A stretch of DNA of 64,000 bases from Ciona savignyi (GCA_000149265.1 CH003129.1:534981-598980), one strand, 5' to 3'. Positions 35,460 through 47,497 are shown, numbered from the stretch's first letter. Program-made: numbers and translations. Notes: generated from the letters alone by a model not told the origin.

Positions 35460-38400
35460 CTGGATCGGAGGAAATAATTATGTTAATTATAGCACATCCA
35501 TGCTTATTCACATAGTATATTTATGCTAATCACTGTGAATGGAAAAACCAAGGGGGTTAACACACAGGTAATCGTCAGATCACCTTGCACCCACCATCGG
35601 GTTACTGGAGCTATTGCAATGTGTTATTTATGATTGAGAGGTTCCTTTAATTTGGTAGAACCCATTTCCGTTGGGTTCAGGCAATGTCTGATAACTGCCT
35701 TGCCTAAGGACTCAACTGACTAGATAGAGACCAGTTAAGAACCTGCAACCCTTCGGCTAAAGGCGACGCACTAATCCACCAAGCTAATCAGTAAGAATAT
35801 TAAAATGTCACCAGAGAAACTCACCGCAACAACACAACGAAATCTGACAATGTTCCGACCAACAAGTCGGGGTACTTGTTGTTATCGATGTCCACCACTC
35901 CTGAGAGAGAGACCCCAAACCCTTTGATGTCAGTTGTGATATCGGTGAAATTGGACCCGTCGAATACTTGGGACTCTTTGACAACTCCATCAGCGGATCC
36001 TGGGTTAAGAACTCTTAAGTTTGGTGCTAATTGAGAATAAAATAATTGAGTTTTTATAGGTTTGTATGGATTTGAAAAATCATGCAATTGCTGTTTATTG
36101 CGACATGAATCCTGTAAGGAAATTAAACAGAAAAATCAACTCTGTGGAACTTTTGGAAGGAAAAATATTGTTTTGAAGGAATAATCAACTTTTTGCAAAG
36201 AAAATCAACTCCTTGTAGAGAAAATCATTTTTGCAAGAAAAATCAACTTTCTTCATGGAAAATCAACTCTTTGCATTAAAAATCAACCCTTCGTCAGAAA
36301 AATCAACTCCAAACAACACCCACAGCCCCATACCTCGGAAAATGTAAACTTTTCCGTGCGGTTTTTCATGAGGTGCACCGACTGCGAAGTCACCAAACCC
36401 ATCCTGGTCAATGTCTCCGAGGGGGGAGATGGAATACCCGAAAAATGAATCCAATTTCCCTGTTAGCTTTTGTGGCTGCGTTTGACTGAAATGTATAATT
36501 CCTTTGATCAAGTTAATATAATTGACTTTTGGTAAGACTAATGAACAAGTCAACAAACAGTGGAAACATCTTAAAACATTGTTCGGTAGCTAAGGACTTT
36601 TAAACAAAAAAGTCTTTCACCTTTTTGTCATTATAATATATTTTAATCAATCCATTTTTATTAAATATATTTTAATCAATCCATTTTTTATTGTCTTATT
36701 TAAATAGGTCCATTTTTATTGTCTTACTTAAAGATGTCCATCTTTATTGTATTTTTTAAATATGGGCTTTTCCAAACTGGCGGGCTCCATTCGAGTCATG
36801 CAATAAATTTTAGGGGTCGCAAAGAGTACATTAATTTCATACAAACTACTATATTTAATATACTTTTTTTAGATTTTAAATGTAAAGAAGGGTCGCAGAA
36901 AATTTTCATAAATTAAAAGCACATGTACGTAAAAGTTTGGAAAGCCCTGAAATAGAACATTTTATTTGTAGAATCTATAGAAACAATTTTAATTCACCGA
37001 ATCAAGAAGGTTGTGTTTACTACTTTGTCAGGGTGGTCAAAGGCAGAGAATAGTTAACAAACTAAATATATATCCCTGTTCTTGACATTAAAACATTTGC
37101 ATAACAATATGCTTAAAAATAATAACACTTTTTACGCATACTGCAGGACACTATAGCATCTGTAATAGTTTAATATTGCTCTTAAATATAGTGTTCATAT
37201 TATAATAACCTTAGTGCATTTGTGTCAATGCAAGGACACGGTTAGTACTGGATACAATACAAGCATGACCGTCATAATAAGCGTTCTAATCTAGACACCA
37301 GTCAAAAACTTATGAGATATATATAGAGGCAAGAAGCCTTATTAAGATAATGTGTTAGAGCACATTATTACGGTATCAACAACATCGTAGAGCTCCACAT
37401 GCATTATCAGTTAGAATACCTGAGCTTTTTGCCAGCTTGACTGATGTAGACGTAGACAGCCCCTCCGTGCTTCCCTTCGTTGGAATATTCGTAATACTGA
37501 GGAGCTCCGACAAGCAGGTCATCGACCCCATCTCCGTTTAGATCAGTGGCTTCCACCGAGAAACCGAAACTCGACCCGATAAATTCCCCCATAAGTGTGT
37601 CGGCCACCATTGGGATAAGGCTTTTCGATAATTGCACAGCTGAAAAAGTGTAAAAGTTGTTGTTTGTCTGTGGTGGTTTTCTTTTATTTGCAGTGTAAAG
37701 TATTTTTATTTTCTTTAACCTAGGCATGGGCAACAAACCGCCTTCTGGCTGGGTCTGGCCGGTGAAGGGATTTTGTCTGGTCAGCAGACTGTATCTAACC
37801 ATACCCTGTAATTAAGTGTTGTGTTCTTCGAATTTATTAACACAACATATAGATGAAACGAAATAAGTAAAAAAAGGGTAATCGTATCGTATCGTAAATG
37901 TAGTCGTAGTTATAATCGTAGTAGCATTCGTAGTCGTAATCGTAATAGTCATTATAGAGTGACCTTGTGCTTCTTCAGCACGTTTTAGTCTTGGGTGGGG
38001 AATCCGCATTACGTGGTGGCGCTATGTTACTTTAATATTATAGGGGTACTCAAAGGATGTAACATTAAGATATTGAATCCTATTCATGTAATAATCCGGC
38101 CCATCAAGTACTTAATTTTCCACATCTGAACTGCCGAGTAGAAAATTTACCCACCCATGTTTTAACGAGTTGGGAAACTTATTGATTAGTTTTGTCATTT
38201 TATATCATGTAACATCATGTATGTTTACTGGTAACTAATCATTCACTCATGCACAGTGCAGAAGTAGGAATGTAAATTGCTACTTGATAAAAAAAACTGT
38301 TTCAGCCGTATAACTAGGTATTTTCTTATCCAAATCAATTTGATTATTGAAATAGTAAATTTATTCTAGAAGAATTAATGTCGAATTTTAAACCGCCTTG

Positions 38401-41400
38401 ATATAAACTTGAAGAGCAAAAACATTTTTCGTACTAATTTTATTAAGAAAAATGGAATTGAATTTGTGTTAAATTAAATAACTATAATTTTTAATTATAA
38501 TTAACCTCACTGTTAACTAAGAAAACAAATTTACCAGAAAACCAAAAATTATAAAATATATAAAATAAAACTCATTTTGTAATTTGCCCACTAAATTTTA
38601 AATTGCTAAAATTAAGAAAATCCATTTCCTGTTTTAGTCAAACTCGAATCAGAAACACAAAAATACTGTTCTTGGAGAAAAAAACTGAAGCATTTTTAAA
38701 AAATTTATTTACAGCCCCCAATCACAAGAGACTAAAGAAACACAAAAAAGGAAAATATTATTTTAGTATTGATTCTTAGTGAACATTTTCACAACATTCA
38801 TTCAGACCCCCCCAATCATCATCATGATACAAAGCTTTACCCACCAACTTTTTGGTAGAGCACGACGGACCCAGTGTAATTCCCCCTAGGGGCACCAGCG
38901 ATGTAGGTGGTTTGATCGGGAATCAACGTCTTGCTTGAAGCTACCGAGAACCCGAGGTAACTATCTCTCCTCAGTGGAATGCTGTGGAAAAGGGTTATTA
39001 ACAAATATTTGCCTTTATTTGGTAACCTGTCCTATAAACTTTCCTGTAAAGGACTATAAAATGCATAGTTGTACTTTTACAAGGCACTTAATGGACTTTA
39101 TCGCGATATAGTATGAGTAGATTCAAATGGATTGCACCAAGTTAGGTTAAAACTAAAATATGCCAGAATAACTCTGGTAAATCTACTTTACATAAACGAT
39201 AATGTAAAAACTGTTTAAATAAATAAGGATATTACCATAGTTGTACAATGGACTTGACTATGGGTAAATTTACATTGATTGGTATACATTAAGGTTAAAA
39301 CAAAACTTGTCACCCCTACAAATCTTGTCACACCCACATAACTTGTCACACCCACAAAACTTGCCACACCCACAAAACTTGTCACCCTCGCATAACTTGT
39401 CACACTTTTTCACCCATACAAAACATGCCCTCCTCACAAATCTTTTCACTGGGACCTACTTGTCACATTTCACTTTGCGGTTGTCGATCTCGTTTTTAAA
39501 GCATCCAAGAGTCTCATACATCGCAGTGGATGACGTGAACAGATCCAACGCCTCAGTTGCCTCCAAGTCAGCCATCTCTACATCGAACATCCCACCAGTC
39601 CAAGCCCACATACCCGGCCCACCTGCCCCATGGTGGGTTAGTTGGTATCGGGTGAATATTCAAGAAATATTGGGCAAACTTTTTGGGTAAATATTTTGGA
39701 AATACTGAGCAAAATTTGGGGGTAAATATGTAGGAAATATTGAGCAAAAATTTTAATTTAATTTTTTAAAGAAAAACTTTAAGCGGGTAATTTTTAAGAA
39801 AAAAATAAACAATAAAAAAATAATTTTAAATTGGAAATAAATCGCAGCACTTAGTAAATGAGTATTCATGTTTTAAATTATTTGCTACTTAAATAAATAT
39901 TTAGTTTAGTTTTAGTTTATTCCTTTTTTGCCCTAGCATTAAAAAATTGCAAATAAATCAAATCACGACACAGGAACAGAAAGAGAGGGCAAAACGAACA
40001 GTCGTTAGAACGCGTCATTAAAAAAAAGTTTATAATTTAATAAATATAGCGGATGTGGCCGCCAAACCTAAGTAAAAGAACAATAATAAAACAAATTTCT
40101 TAGGTAACTATCTTATTCAGTAAATTATAGTTAATGGAATACCAGTATGTATAAAATAAGCCGCAATTAATTTTTATAACAGAAATACACACCTTGCCAA
40201 GTGCTGCGATTTATTCTCATTTTAACCTCTTAATATGCTTACCAGCATGCATTGAGGAACTCATAAAAAAATCAACGTTACAAACCCAATGTGCAAAGGT
40301 TATTATACTAAACATTCGTAAGTAACATAAAGAACGATAAGCAAAGCTTAGTCCAAGGAGCACCACATAAAGCTTTTAATAAAAACCACCACAAACTAAG
40401 TATTTAAATGAAACAAAATTTNNNNNNNNNNNNNNNNNNNNNNNNNNNNNNNNNNNNNNNNNNNNNNNNNNNNNNNNNNNNNNNNNNNNNNNNNNNNNNN
40501 NNNNNNNNNNNNNNNNNNNNNNNNNNNNNNNNNNNNNNNNNNNNNNNNNNNNNNNNNNNNNNNNNNNNNNNNNNNNNNNNNNNTTTAATTTTTCTTGTGT
40601 TGTGGAATTTACTTTGTTTTTGTTTTTTATATAATAAAAAAAAAGTAAAAAGGGTTCAATTTGCTAAGTTAGTGCAATCTAGCATGCATGAAATACTATT
40701 ACTATGGGAGAAGATATAGGTTGACACTCCCCAGAAATCTCTTTGTGATTTTATAAAATAAATTGCCTCTAAATCTATTATTATTTTTGTTTAGGTTCGC
40801 CTATATTAAACAGGATATAAACGTCGAACTAAAAGTCACATGGGATCCATCCTTTTTAATCATTAGAGTTTAATTTGTTTCATATTTGGTCTCACCGTGA
40901 ATATGCAGTGTTGCTGGTATTATTGAAAAGGGGAAAAAGACAAAAAATCAGGTAGTTCTAGAATAACATAAATATTTATTTTTACAGTTTTTAAAATATC
41001 GCATGCGTAAGGTAGAGATAACTCAGGCATTGTAGTGTATTTTAGGTTAAACCTAAATTTGTACCGATCCATTTAAATATACCATTGCCAAGAGTTAAAA
41101 CAAATAAAGTTGGGATTGTGTTTATGCAAGTACTAAACACCGTCACCTAGTCCTACGCAAGGCATGGGCAACATACGCCCGCAGACTGTATCTACCCATA
41201 CCCTGTAATTAAGAAATGAAATACTATTCATGTAATAATCCGGCCCACCAATAACTTAATCCCACATCTGGCCCGCCGACTAGAGAAGTTGCCAGTTGCC
41301 CACCCCTGTACTACGTAGTGCCACATGCATTGTTAGTTAGAAAGCACTTAATGCAAGATGCTGTTAACTTAGTATTAGTATCGCAAACTTGGTTACTAGG

Positions 41401-44400
41401 GACGCATTTGGTTACCCATCACGTATTCGTTGTCTACGAGGGTCAAAGACACCCCGCTTTGCGCGTATCCAACGTTGTTTTTCGAGAACGAATTGATTCG
41501 TTGCTTAAGCTCACATGGGGAAGCTAGTGCAGCGGAAAAAAAATTAATTTCAATTTAATACAAAATAATATTTTTAAAAAATTAAAAATTTGAAACCAGC
41601 AAGAGAGGCTAAATTGTGAGTAAAGAGTTATTGGAGAAACCTTTTGTCAACTAACCAGGTTAATTTATACCATGTTAAACACCCACAGTTTTAACCAGTT
41701 TAGCTGATTTCAAATTTTCAGAATTGCTGCATTCAAATGAATACAGCTTGCATGGAGACATAATGCCGTGTTTCAGTTTGAAACAGAGCTCTAATTTACC
41801 CATCAAATACTCTCCATCACCCACAAACGTGCAACTTGTGCCACTCTGTGCGTATTCCACACCACCATGATCGGGTTGACGACTACACACTGAGTCTGGA
41901 ATGGTTGATATTTGAACAAAAAGTTTCTGCCAGAAATAATAAACGCTAATAAACGCCCAACATGTATGTGATTCTTGCACCTGAACTAAATCTCATCTAA
42001 ATTATCAAACACTGGCGATACACTTTTAATAGTCAATCTTCATTTAAAACAGTGATTCCTAAACTTTTTTCTTCCATTTTAAGCTTTTGTACACTGTTCG
42101 CGTACCACCTTAGTTAGCTATAAACTATACATCATTAGATGAGTAAAAATGAGCATGTAGCTGTTTTAAAGTTTAACAAAGTATGCTGAATCTGTGCTGC
42201 AATTGTTCTGCTGTAAAGTCAACTCTTCTATCTACACAACACAACCTGTTACTCAATTGTAGACAAAGTACATCAAACTTAACTGTAAATGTTTAGTCTA
42301 CTAAAGTGCATTGTTCTGCTGTTAAGTTACAACTTCTCACTGCACAGATTTCGTTAAAATTAAATTTGTAACTAATTTAAAGACTAAAGTGCTGCAAATC
42401 TGTAACTGTATATTAAACATTGTCTGACATCTTTCTAAACAATTGAAATACACTTACCGGTGCAAAAAGAACCAGCCATGAAGTGAAATTTGAATTAATA
42501 CTTTTAGGCAAAAAATTGGAAAATAATAATTAGGATAGGATAGGATGTTTATGTTTATCCCCGTGAATGGGAAAACCAAGGGGGTTAACAAACGCCAATC
42601 GTCAGATCACCTCGCGCCCACCGTTAGGTTACCGGAGCTATTGCAGTGTGTTGTGTATGATAGACACGTTCCTTAAATTTGGTAAAACCCATTTATCTGC
42701 TGGCTTCAGGCAATGTCCGTGAAGTGCCTTGCCCAAGTACACAATCAACTAGCTAGCGACCAGTTTCGAACCCTTAACCGTTTGGTTGAAAGGCGTCGCA
42801 CTAAACCATCAGACTAACCGTTCGTTAATTAGCTAGATATCCATATTTTCACAATATGGGTAAGTTAGTTACTCCTTACAATTTTCACTTTTTTCCACCT
42901 TAAGCAGTTCCCCAAGAATAACTTTTAACAATAGGTACTTAAATAAGGGACTAACATCAATCCTGTTGTGATAAACAAGGTCTACAATTGTTCCATGAGA
43001 ACTGCCACATAGGAGGTGTTACAATAATATATCAATGAATTTGATGACTACCTTTTTTCCACACCCTGCAATAGCTGTTGTACCAACCACACGTTCAGGT
43101 TACAGACTAAACAAGGATAGGATATTCATGTTCATCCCCGTGAATGGAAAAACCAAGGGGATTAACACACAGACAATCACGCCCACCGTCGGATTACAGG
43201 AGCTACTACAGTGTGTTATGTATGATTGACAAGTTCCCTTAATTTGGTAGAACCCATTAATCCGCTGGGTTCAGGCAATGTCCTTGCCTTGCCCAAGGAC
43301 ACAACCGACTAGCTAGTGACCAGTTTCGAACCTGTAACCCTTCGGCTAAAAGACAAGGCATTAAACCACCACACTAATCGGGCGGTGATTGGGTCATTTG
43401 ATTGGCATTAAAAAATTTGTTCCAAAGCAAACAACCTACCAATAAACCTGTTGTCTACATCCTCAGGACGGATCTCTGTCAACTTATTATCGGAAGTTCC
43501 TGTAAAAAAGGTCTCAATACTACTAGGAAAAGATAGGATATTTATGTTTTATCCCAGTGAATTGGAAAACACGGGAGACTTATCACATGAGCAGTTGTAA
43601 GATTAACTGATGTGCACTGTCAGGTTACAAAAGCTATTGCAGAGGGCTGTATTTGATTGAAAGTTTTTTTTTTTTCGGTTTAATACAACTCCACCACTGA
43701 GTTCATGTGTAATCGTTAAGTACATTGCGAAATACACACCCGATCGGCTTGCGACCAGTTTCTCACAACATTTCAGCTGAACGCACCAAGCCTACTATTC
43801 GGTCTAATACGACGCAATTGGTCCAAACTCCTAAATTGTTTCACACATTAAAAAAACGTTTTTGCGTGATCACTTATCATTCAATATTAAGTAAACACAT
43901 TAAAAAACGTTTTCACGTCACTTACCATTCAATAGGAAACATTTCCCACAAAGCTGTTCAACTTCGTGAACTTTTGTGTACAATCTCACCGAATGTCTAT
44001 GCGCGCACGTTATTAGGTACTTCCCTGGACCTGAGAAGTAAACAAACTCCATAAAGATAAGAATACGTCAAGAGTGGGGAAACTACCTAGACTGGAACTA
44101 GCGTGTAAGACTGTTATGCGAGACCGATTCATGTCAAAAATTCGACATAAAAGTAGTGAACCATTCGGCCACACGACCGATACATATACCACCTTACATA
44201 TAAAAAACGGCCTTAGTAACGAGCCCATCATGGGTTCAAAATTAAGCCCAATAAAAAAGAAAGAAAAACAAAAAAAAGCTTTATAAAAAACGGTTTTAGT
44301 GACATGTCTATGGCGGATTCAAAACTATGTAATCAAATAGTTAACGCGTCGATTTTTACACCATGTAATTTAAAACATAGTAACGAACCGATAACTAATT

Positions 44401-45778
44401 CAACAGCTGACTCCAACCACAAAAAATGTGGCCAAATTCAAATCGATGGATTTATATACAGCAAGCAGTTTTAAAATGGACCTATAGTGAAAAGTCCGTG
44501 ACTTGTTGGAAAAGTGGCATGTAAAATATAATAATATAAAATTACCTTGACTTTTGAGACTTACTCCTAGCCATTGTCCGGTTTTATTGTTTAATTTGGT
44601 AGATTCGCCTGTAAAAGAAATTCACAACTTAATAAAAGCAGATAATGGCTTTTAAAAGCTGTTGAGGTAAATTGGAAAGCATAGCTTTTTGCTACGACTA
44701 AACCTGTTTGGTTCAGTGTATTTTAACAGGAGAAAGTAAAAAATGCGGCAAGGTAAACACGTAGGCCTATATGTATATAATGGGGAGAAAATATTATTAG
44801 GTTAAGGCCAGACGAGGGCACAAAACCTAACTATTAGTTTATTAAAACTTGGTCGCAAAAAGATCGCTTAAACCAAGTTAATTTGGTAATAATGCCTCAA
44901 AAAAAAGTGCACAGTCAAGTATTGATTATATTAATAGCATGTTAGGCAATTTGTTAAAAACGCGTCTTTACCCAAACTATATGGAATAATAATAGGAAAG
45001 TGATACAAATGACATTATAAACGTTAAAGGCCTATTTTGAGCGTTATTTTGTTGCCAAACCTAAGTCCATCTTAACACGGGTGCAATCCTCCGAGTTAGT
45101 TGTAACCGGGCAGTGATATATCCCGCCAGGTTTCACTGCGTTTGTTTGCGATGTAATTGAACCTGCTGTTGGGCTTCCAACCACTAGTAAGCTCTTCTCC
45201 AATCCATCTGTACAATAATTGCCTGTTAGTACAGCTGGGCAGGCTGCTGAAACCTCAGGCTAAAATAGCAGTTAAGGCAGCAGACGTCGTATTTGTAAAG
45301 TACATAAATTAGAATGATCACATTTTTCCCGAAATACACAAATTAGTGTATTCAAATTAGTGTGTTTATAGTTTTTCCCAAATAAACAAATTAGCAAAGA
45401 CGTAAAATACACAAATTAGCATGGGAGTAATTTCCGTAACAAATTGGCTCAACGATAAATCAACCATGTTACTGCAGCGATATGTTTGTTTCCCTGTCAG
45501 TTATGCGAATCAGGATTCTTAGTTCGTACAGTTTAGCGAAACGTTATAAATTAGGCGACCCACACCTTCTTTGTACTGTGAACCCGAAAATATTTAAACG
45601 AAACCGCAGTTTCCAACTTACTTCCTGGATCTACTGCGAGTTTGTGCAGCGCGACACTGAATCCAAACGTACTGTGTGGGTCCAATCCCCTTTTAAATAG
45701 AGGTAGCCTTCCTTCAAGATTATATCCATAAGTTGAACTGCATAGTGTCCCAATAAGTAATAAAATTATTGAATCCAT
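26613..45778 (-). CDS. Integrin alpha chain, laminin-receptor (alpha3/6/7) type, no I domain
   Basis: A complete type I membrane receptor subunit of about 1,098 residues in ~24 exons (listed in the next two entries). The start [10 protein letters not shown] at 45778 opens a signal peptide, and the mature chain begins near YNLEGRLP. A seven-bladed propeller, the leg domains, a furin site RRSKR|E near 28996, a membrane segment and the tail KCGFFKRNR follow. Closest remembered relatives are the PS1 group: [43 protein letters not shown] and PWWIIL of human alpha6 all have near-identical partners here. No I domain lies between blades 2 and 3. By family it pairs with a beta chain and binds basement-membrane laminin; ligand choice is inferred. 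All exon junctions close in phase except one acceptor (near 42500), provided one surplus base in the exon at 31324-31416 is allowed for (see findings). The N gap falls in an intron. Confidence 0.93.
27388..27642 (+). mobile_element. tRNA-headed SINE (Cics-1-like), copy A of a tandem pair
   Basis: A diverged copy in the integrin intron before the membrane-segment exon. It has a B-box-like ggttcgaaactgg and the body tgcctgaac...gcgcgag. It ends directly at the head of the next copy. Confidence 0.7.
27643..27916 (+). mobile_element. tRNA-headed SINE (Cics-1-like), copy B, near full length
   Basis: The best complete copy in the window. It has a tRNA-like head with A box (ttggtctagcggttaag) and B box (ggtgcgaaactg), a body with gacattgcctgaaccc, ggtgggcgcgag-type and gtgtgttaacccccttgg segments, and a 3' end of repeated CCTAT. 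The name Cics-1, a composite SINE of Ciona intestinalis, is from memory. Confidence 0.8.
28735..28940 (-). mobile_element. SINE fragment, diverged
   Basis: Integrin intron; agattacctcgtacccaccg and gccagcgagcaaatttaaacc match the body and B-box side of the family. Confidence 0.45.
29317..29790 (-). mobile_element. SINE copy interrupted by the MITE at 29512-29749
   Basis: The tail-side part (ggataggttaggaaaacc to caaagacacaatgg) and a short head-side remnant (gactagct...gtttcaa) flank the MITE, which dates the MITE as the later insertion. Confidence 0.55.
29512..29749. mobile_element. MITE with ~40-bp inverted repeats rich in CGCTTGGA
   Basis: The left arm starts ACCTCTTAATACTACAGGA; the right arm, read backwards, is ACCTCTAAATACTACAGGA. 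Both arms continue with repeated (A)GCGCTTGGA or CGCTTGGAC units. It interrupts a SINE copy whose two parts lie at 29317-29511 and about 29750-29790. The family is not identified. It lies in an integrin intron. Confidence 0.65.
30530..30662. repeat. ~21-bp tandem repeat, about 7 units
   Basis: Unit aatgatgtcatattncgtct-like, in the integrin intron between exons 30869-30747 and 30449-30350. Contains repeated TGATGTCA, a CRE/ATF-like octamer, probably by chance. Confidence 0.85.
31505..31715. mobile_element. MITE-like repeat with GAAACTAATTCTAA
   Basis: An AT-rich element with an end reading ggaaattgctcactaaaa. Related copies occur at about 6775-6965, 25840-26150 and 48400-48590, sharing ttagaattagtttcc and agtgagcaatt. 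No coding content; family not identified. Confidence 0.45.
32465..32660 (-). mobile_element. SINE fragment, diverged
   Basis: Integrin intron; gtcagaatgcctcgtaccaacc, tagctatcacagtgtgt and a head with ttaccaatgagctatcc remain. Confidence 0.4.
33160..33275 (+). mobile_element. Second tRNA-headed SINE family
   Basis: Head cgtcgtgtggctgaatgcc, B box aggttcgaaac, tail gctcagtaaaaaaa; integrin intron. Confidence 0.55.
33900..33985. repeat. 18-bp tandem repeat, about 4.5 units
   Basis: Unit ctgacacgcctggcacca. It creates short open frames on both strands that are not genes. Confidence 0.85.
34321..34650. repeat. 32-bp minisatellite overlapping an integrin exon end
   Basis: Ten full units of a 32-bp sequence (core gatctcaggttaaagtgatt), the last running into the exon 34799-34639. 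On the coding strand each unit contains GATCAG followed by GTTGGT, which resembles the true donor GATCAG|GTTTGT. Confidence 0.92.
35525..35791 (-). mobile_element. tRNA-headed SINE
   Basis: Fills the integrin intron between exons 36026-35825 and 35459-35334 and ends about 35 bp before the 35825 splice donor. Confidence 0.75.
35825..45778 (-). CDS. Integrin alpha: signal peptide and beta-propeller exons
   Basis: Exons in reading order: 45778-45622, 45207-45061, 44608-44546, 43499-43440, ~42500-42458, 41926-41800, 41523-41416, 39622-39460, 38981-38845, 37639-37420, 36485-36334 and 36026-35825. FG-GAP features are visible: [16 protein letters not shown] and CTRVKMDL (blade 1), [20 protein letters not shown] and [12 protein letters not shown] (blade 2), and [11 protein letters not shown] and YIAGAPRG (blade 3). 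Blades 4-6 carry calcium loops [18 protein letters not shown] and DIDNNKYPD with [16 protein letters not shown] and VGTLSDF. Exons 44608-44546 (63 nt) and 43499-43440 (60 nt) are both symmetrical phase 1-1 and encode what looks like the same strand. The short exon at ~42500 has an acceptor one base out of phase with its neighbours. Confidence 0.88.
36176..36310. repeat. ~20-bp degenerate tandem repeat
   Basis: Repeats of aaaatcaactctttgca between integrin exons 36485-36334 and 36026-35825. Confidence 0.7.
37723..38160 (+). mobile_element. hAT-like MITE copy split by a later insertion
   Basis: The left half (about 37723-37812, gcatgggcaac to ccctgtaattaag) and the right half (about 38063-38160, attgaatcctattcatg to ttacccacccatg) match the family consensus on either side of some 250 bp of unrelated sequence containing a TCGTA-rich run. 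It lies in an integrin intron. Confidence 0.5.
39308..39420. repeat. ~17-bp tandem repeat, about 6 units
   Basis: Unit cacacccacaaaacttgt. It lies just 3' of the integrin exon 39622-39460 on the coding strand, within the intron. Confidence 0.8.
40422..40583. other. Assembly gap (162 N)
   Basis: A run of N inside the integrin intron between exons 41523-41416 and 39622-39460. The frame drawn through it is an artefact. Confidence 1.
41158..41308 (+). mobile_element. hAT-like MITE, CAGGCATGGGCAAC family
   Basis: Same family and orientation as the copy at 61575. It ends GTTGCCCACCCCTG. It sits in an integrin intron; the flanking bases (tcctacg, tactacg) are an imperfect duplication. Confidence 0.65.
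42531..42822 (-). mobile_element. tRNA-headed SINE, near full length
   Basis: Lies close to the short integrin exon at about 42458-42500. The tail (aggat)n is at the left, and the head with aaaggcgtcgcac is at the right. Confidence 0.8.
43115..43385 (-). mobile_element. tRNA-headed SINE
   Basis: Integrin intron, about 300 bp from the copy at 42531 and in the same orientation. A short deletion removes part of the cgtcagatcacc segment. Confidence 0.78.
43532..43806 (-). mobile_element. tRNA-headed SINE, diverged
   Basis: Third consecutive copy in this part of the integrin gene, much more diverged than the two before it, so an older insertion. Confidence 0.55.
44150..44262 (+). mobile_element. 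Second tRNA-headed SINE family
   Basis: Contains aaaaacggccttagtaacg, the B box tgggttcaaaat and an A-rich end; integrin intron. Confidence 0.5.
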
Positions 45779-47051
45779 GTCTTTAATTGTTTATACAAAT
45801 GTTGCAACGTATAACAATACGCGACAATCTTGCGAATCGGATTTTCAGCAGGTTACGTTCTTAGTTCTCATTTCTTCTAAACTTCTCGGAGATACAAAAT
45901 ATTTCCCTTCCCCGGAAACAGCGACACGTACTTAATGAAATTTGAACTTTAAGAGAATATCTTACGAAGCTCTGTTAAGGTCAAAAATGGTGTTATAGAC
46001 ATACACAAACCCAAGGAGATAATCTTTCGGTTACACTCGTTGAATTTGAAGCCCGCGGGCTAAAAGTATTAACACATCGACGGCAACTGATTCATGTTGC
46101 GTAAGGATTTATCCCACAGGCTAAGCAATTCCAGTATTCTTGTTATTTGCCGATAACAACCATATCCATTCTGACCAATGGGGTTTCTTGAAAGCAATTT
46201 AGCGAAAAATTTATTTGTTCGTCTCAATTTAAGGCGAAGAAGAAAACGAACAAATATTTACAATATCCTTGAACTTAACTTATCTGAGCATATACCGGCT
46301 TCGGTAAGCTACCGTGTACACTACTCTTGAAAACTAACTAATGTCCAGCACACACTCCATGTAATTTTCGGTACATGACTAACTAAATATTAACCACAGT
46401 CCATTGAGAACCGCTCAATGAAAATGTCATATTGAAGCCACCCGGCTAAGTTAGGTTTATAAATACCCATTCGTTCATATTACATTTGACATGGTGGCCG
46501 CGAATGGTAGCACAATTACCATCAAGTTGTTGACAAGAACAGCTGCTTCTGCATTGAGACTCGATGACCTAACTTATTTAGTTTAGCTCAGCCGGTATTA
46601 CATCTCTCCTAACGCAACGTTAAAATCCACATTAAACTTCAAAACACCGATCTTTGCGAGGATATTACATTGTAATCACTGTTGAGCTCGATCTGGTATT
46701 TTGCCAACGGTGTGCTTAGTGAAGCTTAACTACATGCTTGACGTGCTGACTGGAGACACCGGCTTACCGTAGCCCTGGCTCTGGCGATGTTGTATGTCAA
46801 GCCGTCACCGCGAGTACTTTGTCGTAGCCCCTTTTGTAAATAAGCGAGCCGTGAAAATTTGCGCTGTTTTGACGCCTGTCGGGAATTAATTGAAACCGTG
46901 TAACTGTTGGCCGCCGTTTTTTGTGTTCGGATTTGTGCAGAATTTGAACAATAAAAAATAAAGGCGAACAGTTTTTAGCTGAATATTCACATTTCTTTGA
47001 AAATAATGAAGTAACCATGAAAAATCTCACAAACTTGTCTATGTTGCAGGT

Positions 47052-47486
47052 CAGGCCCGGTGCTAGGAACCGCGGGGCCCAATTAGAAATGTGATGGCGG
47101 GGCCCCCACTCTTCATAGCAAAAGTTATGGGTGTTTATATATCATAAAATACATACCAGTATATACAAAATACAAAAATAGACATTTAATACTTGCTATA
47201 AAACAAATTAAAGGTAATGTGGATGCTTTATTTACGATATATTGTTTATTGTTTAGCAACCATATTCATTATGACGTAACAGGCAGACACAGAAATATAA
47301 ATTTGACTTAGTTACGATGCATAACAAATTGATATTATGAGAAAGAATATTATTTCACTTTTTATTTTACGTTTCAGTAGTATTTTAAACCTCGTAATAC
47401 AGAAAGACCCCAGCTAGCGCGGGGCCCCTTCAAGGTGCGGGGCCCAATTTGATCTAATCGGTCAAATCGGCCTAAAACCGGCCCTG
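47052..47486. mobile_element. hAT-like non-autonomous DNA transposon with 8-bp TSD
   Basis: It starts CAGGCCCGGTGCTAGG and ends with the inverted CCTAAAACCGGCCCTG. GGGGCCC-rich subterminal stretches at both ends are also inverted (ggggcccaatt near the left end, ggggcccaattt near the right). It is flanked by an exact 8-bp duplication, ttgcaggt, at 47044-47051 and 47487-47494. The interior is AT-rich with no transposase frame. The size, the CAGG-type ends and the 8-bp duplication identify a hAT MITE; the perfect duplication points to a recent insertion. Confidence 0.88.
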
Positions 47487-47497
47487 TTGCAGGTAAC

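Noticed and set aside
40408-40719. Plus-strand 103-codon frame.
   Set aside because: It is an artefact of reading through the N gap.
41416-41926. Exons 41926-41800 and 41523-41416 looked like duplicated, mutually exclusive exons (both contain YAQSG and end near EYLMG or EYVMG).
   Set aside because: Their phases (0-1 and 1-1) fit only in series. In series they reproduce the canonical order Cys...GTxC...xPC...QSG...GxPG of blade 2, so both are needed.
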